Origin: an uncultured Lysobacteraceae bacterium | Lineage (GTDB): Bacteria > Pseudomonadota > Gammaproteobacteria > Xanthomonadales > Rhodanobacteraceae | NCBI GenBank assembly: GCA_946480705.1 | Contig: CAMLLF010000310.1 | Coordinates: forward strand, 1 to 5,497 | Reading direction: 5' to 3' | Length of the DNA: 5,497 nucleotides | Translations under genes and position numbers: made by a program | Shown here: one piece after another, positions 4,969 through 5,497 of the stretch | Layout of the letters: every line of letters starts with the position of its first letter | Position numbering within the stretch: the first letter of the stretch is position 1 | Notes under the pieces: generated by a model | Databases searched by the model: none | What the model saw: the letters and a program-made list of their open reading frames with translations, nothing else | What the model was told of the DNA's origin: nothing

Positions 4969-5497
4969 GGCCGGGCACGAACAGGTTTTCCATCGACTGG
5001 CGATCCGGATGCGCGATCACGCCGCGCTCGGTCACGATCGCATCGATCAGCGAGGCCGGCGTCACGTCGAATACGGGATTCCAGGCTTCCGCGCCGTCGA
5101 CGACCGTGCGCTTGCCGCCGACGCCGAGCAGTTCGTCCGCAGCGCGCAGCTCGATCTCGATCGCGGCACCGTCGGGCGTGGCCATGTCGACCGTCGACGA
5201 CGGCGCGACGACCATGAATTTCACGCCGTGGTGGCGCGCGGCGATCGCCAGCTGGTACGTGCCGATCTTGTTCGCGGTGTCGCCGTTGGCCGCGATGCGA
5301 TCCGCGCCGACGATGACCCATTGCACCGCGCCGCTGCGCATCAGATGCGAGGCCGCCGAGTCGGCGATGAGCTGCGCCGGAATGCCGTCGCGCACGAGTT
5401 CGAACATGGTCAGGCGCGCGCCCTGCAGCCACGGACGCGTCTCGCCGGCATAGACCCGTGCGATCTTTCCGGCGGCGAAGCCGCTGCGGATCACGCC
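4961..5497 (-). CDS. mtnA: S-methyl-5-thioribose-1-phosphate isomerase, C-terminal half (runs off the right edge)
   Basis: MtnA converts methylthioribose-1-phosphate to methylthioribulose-1-phosphate in the cytoplasmic methionine salvage pathway. It shares the eIF2B-alpha/beta/delta Rossmann-like fold. About 178 residues of a roughly 350-residue enzyme are in the window. The frame is open to the last base, and the reading G-V-I-R-S-G-F continues the family's ALGVIR region, so the start lies beyond 5497. The GTG at 5492-5494 is internal, not a start. Recognisable blocks are [17 protein letters not shown], the near-diagnostic [19 protein letters not shown] (with the family's catalytic aspartate, as I recall it, in GADRI at 5300-5302), VAPSSTVD, and [20 protein letters not shown] close to the end. 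The catalytic cysteine of the N-terminal half cannot be checked. The GT2 gene begins within its last codons (ATGGCTGA overlap), so the three minus-strand genes are likely one transcript with a promoter outside the window. Confidence 0.95.
   Translation of the reverse strand, partial: GVIRSGFAAGKIARVYAGETRPWLQGARLTMFELVRDGIPAQLIADSAASHLMRSGAVQWVIVGADRIAANGDTANKIGTYQLAIAARHHGVKFMVVAPSSTVDMATPDGAAIEIELRAADELLGVGGKRTVVDGAEAWNPVFDVTPASLIDAIVTERGVIAHPDRQSMENLFVPGHG

Noticed and set aside
4854..5453. Plus-strand open frame opposite mtnA
   Set aside because: It is serine/arginine-rich without motifs and lies antisense to the diagnostic MtnA block [19 protein letters not shown].

Overview
This window is a high-GC stretch of bacterial chromosome. 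It holds seven protein-coding genes in compact groups, and no RNA gene, insertion sequence, CRISPR array or phage structural gene that I can support. The coding style (G/C-rich third positions, ATG starts), an azurin gene with a perfect FNR/ANR-type box, a YbcL-type exported protein and a proteobacterial-type exported intradiol dioxygenase point to a GC-rich gamma- or betaproteobacterium. A Xanthomonadales-like lineage is my guess; the sequence does not prove it.

Left part (1-1297): a divergent pair. Azurin (169-609, minus) is a periplasmic blue copper electron carrier with all copper ligands intact. The YbhB/YbcL-family PEBP-like protein (749-1297, plus) is predicted to be exported. The 139-bp gap between them carries a perfect TTGAT-N4-ATCAA palindrome at 669-682. 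It is centred exactly 41.5 bp upstream of the start site implied by a -10-like hexamer facing azurin. This is the geometry of a class II FNR/ANR/DNR-activated promoter, so azurin is probably induced under low oxygen.

Middle part (1298-3554): after a strong hairpin (1389-1417) and a candidate promoter (1428-1455) comes a two-gene plus-strand unit. The first gene is a large polytopic membrane protein that looks like a GT-C-fold glycosyltransferase (1492-2925). The second is an exported intradiol ring-cleavage dioxygenase-like protein (2937-3554) with all four iron ligands and an N-terminal CxxC. Its strong ribosome binding site overlaps the upstream stop codon.

Right part (3571-5497, minus): three tightly packed genes read leftwards. 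They are the C-terminal half of methylthioribose-1-phosphate isomerase (mtnA, running off the right edge), a polyprenyl-phosphate-type GT2 glycosyltransferase overlapping it by 8 bp, and a GtrA-family membrane protein 3 bp further on. GT2 plus GtrA is the usual pair that makes and flips a lipid-linked sugar. The GT-C-like protein on the other strand could be the matching periplasmic transferase. The two units converge at a perfect 8-bp inverted repeat whose loop is the dioxygenase stop codon.

Most of the window is ordinary accessory or housekeeping content. The points most worth a second look are the FNR box, the possible Gtr-like three-part glycosylation set, and the exported dioxygenase. 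I do not see strong evidence for a wholly new system.
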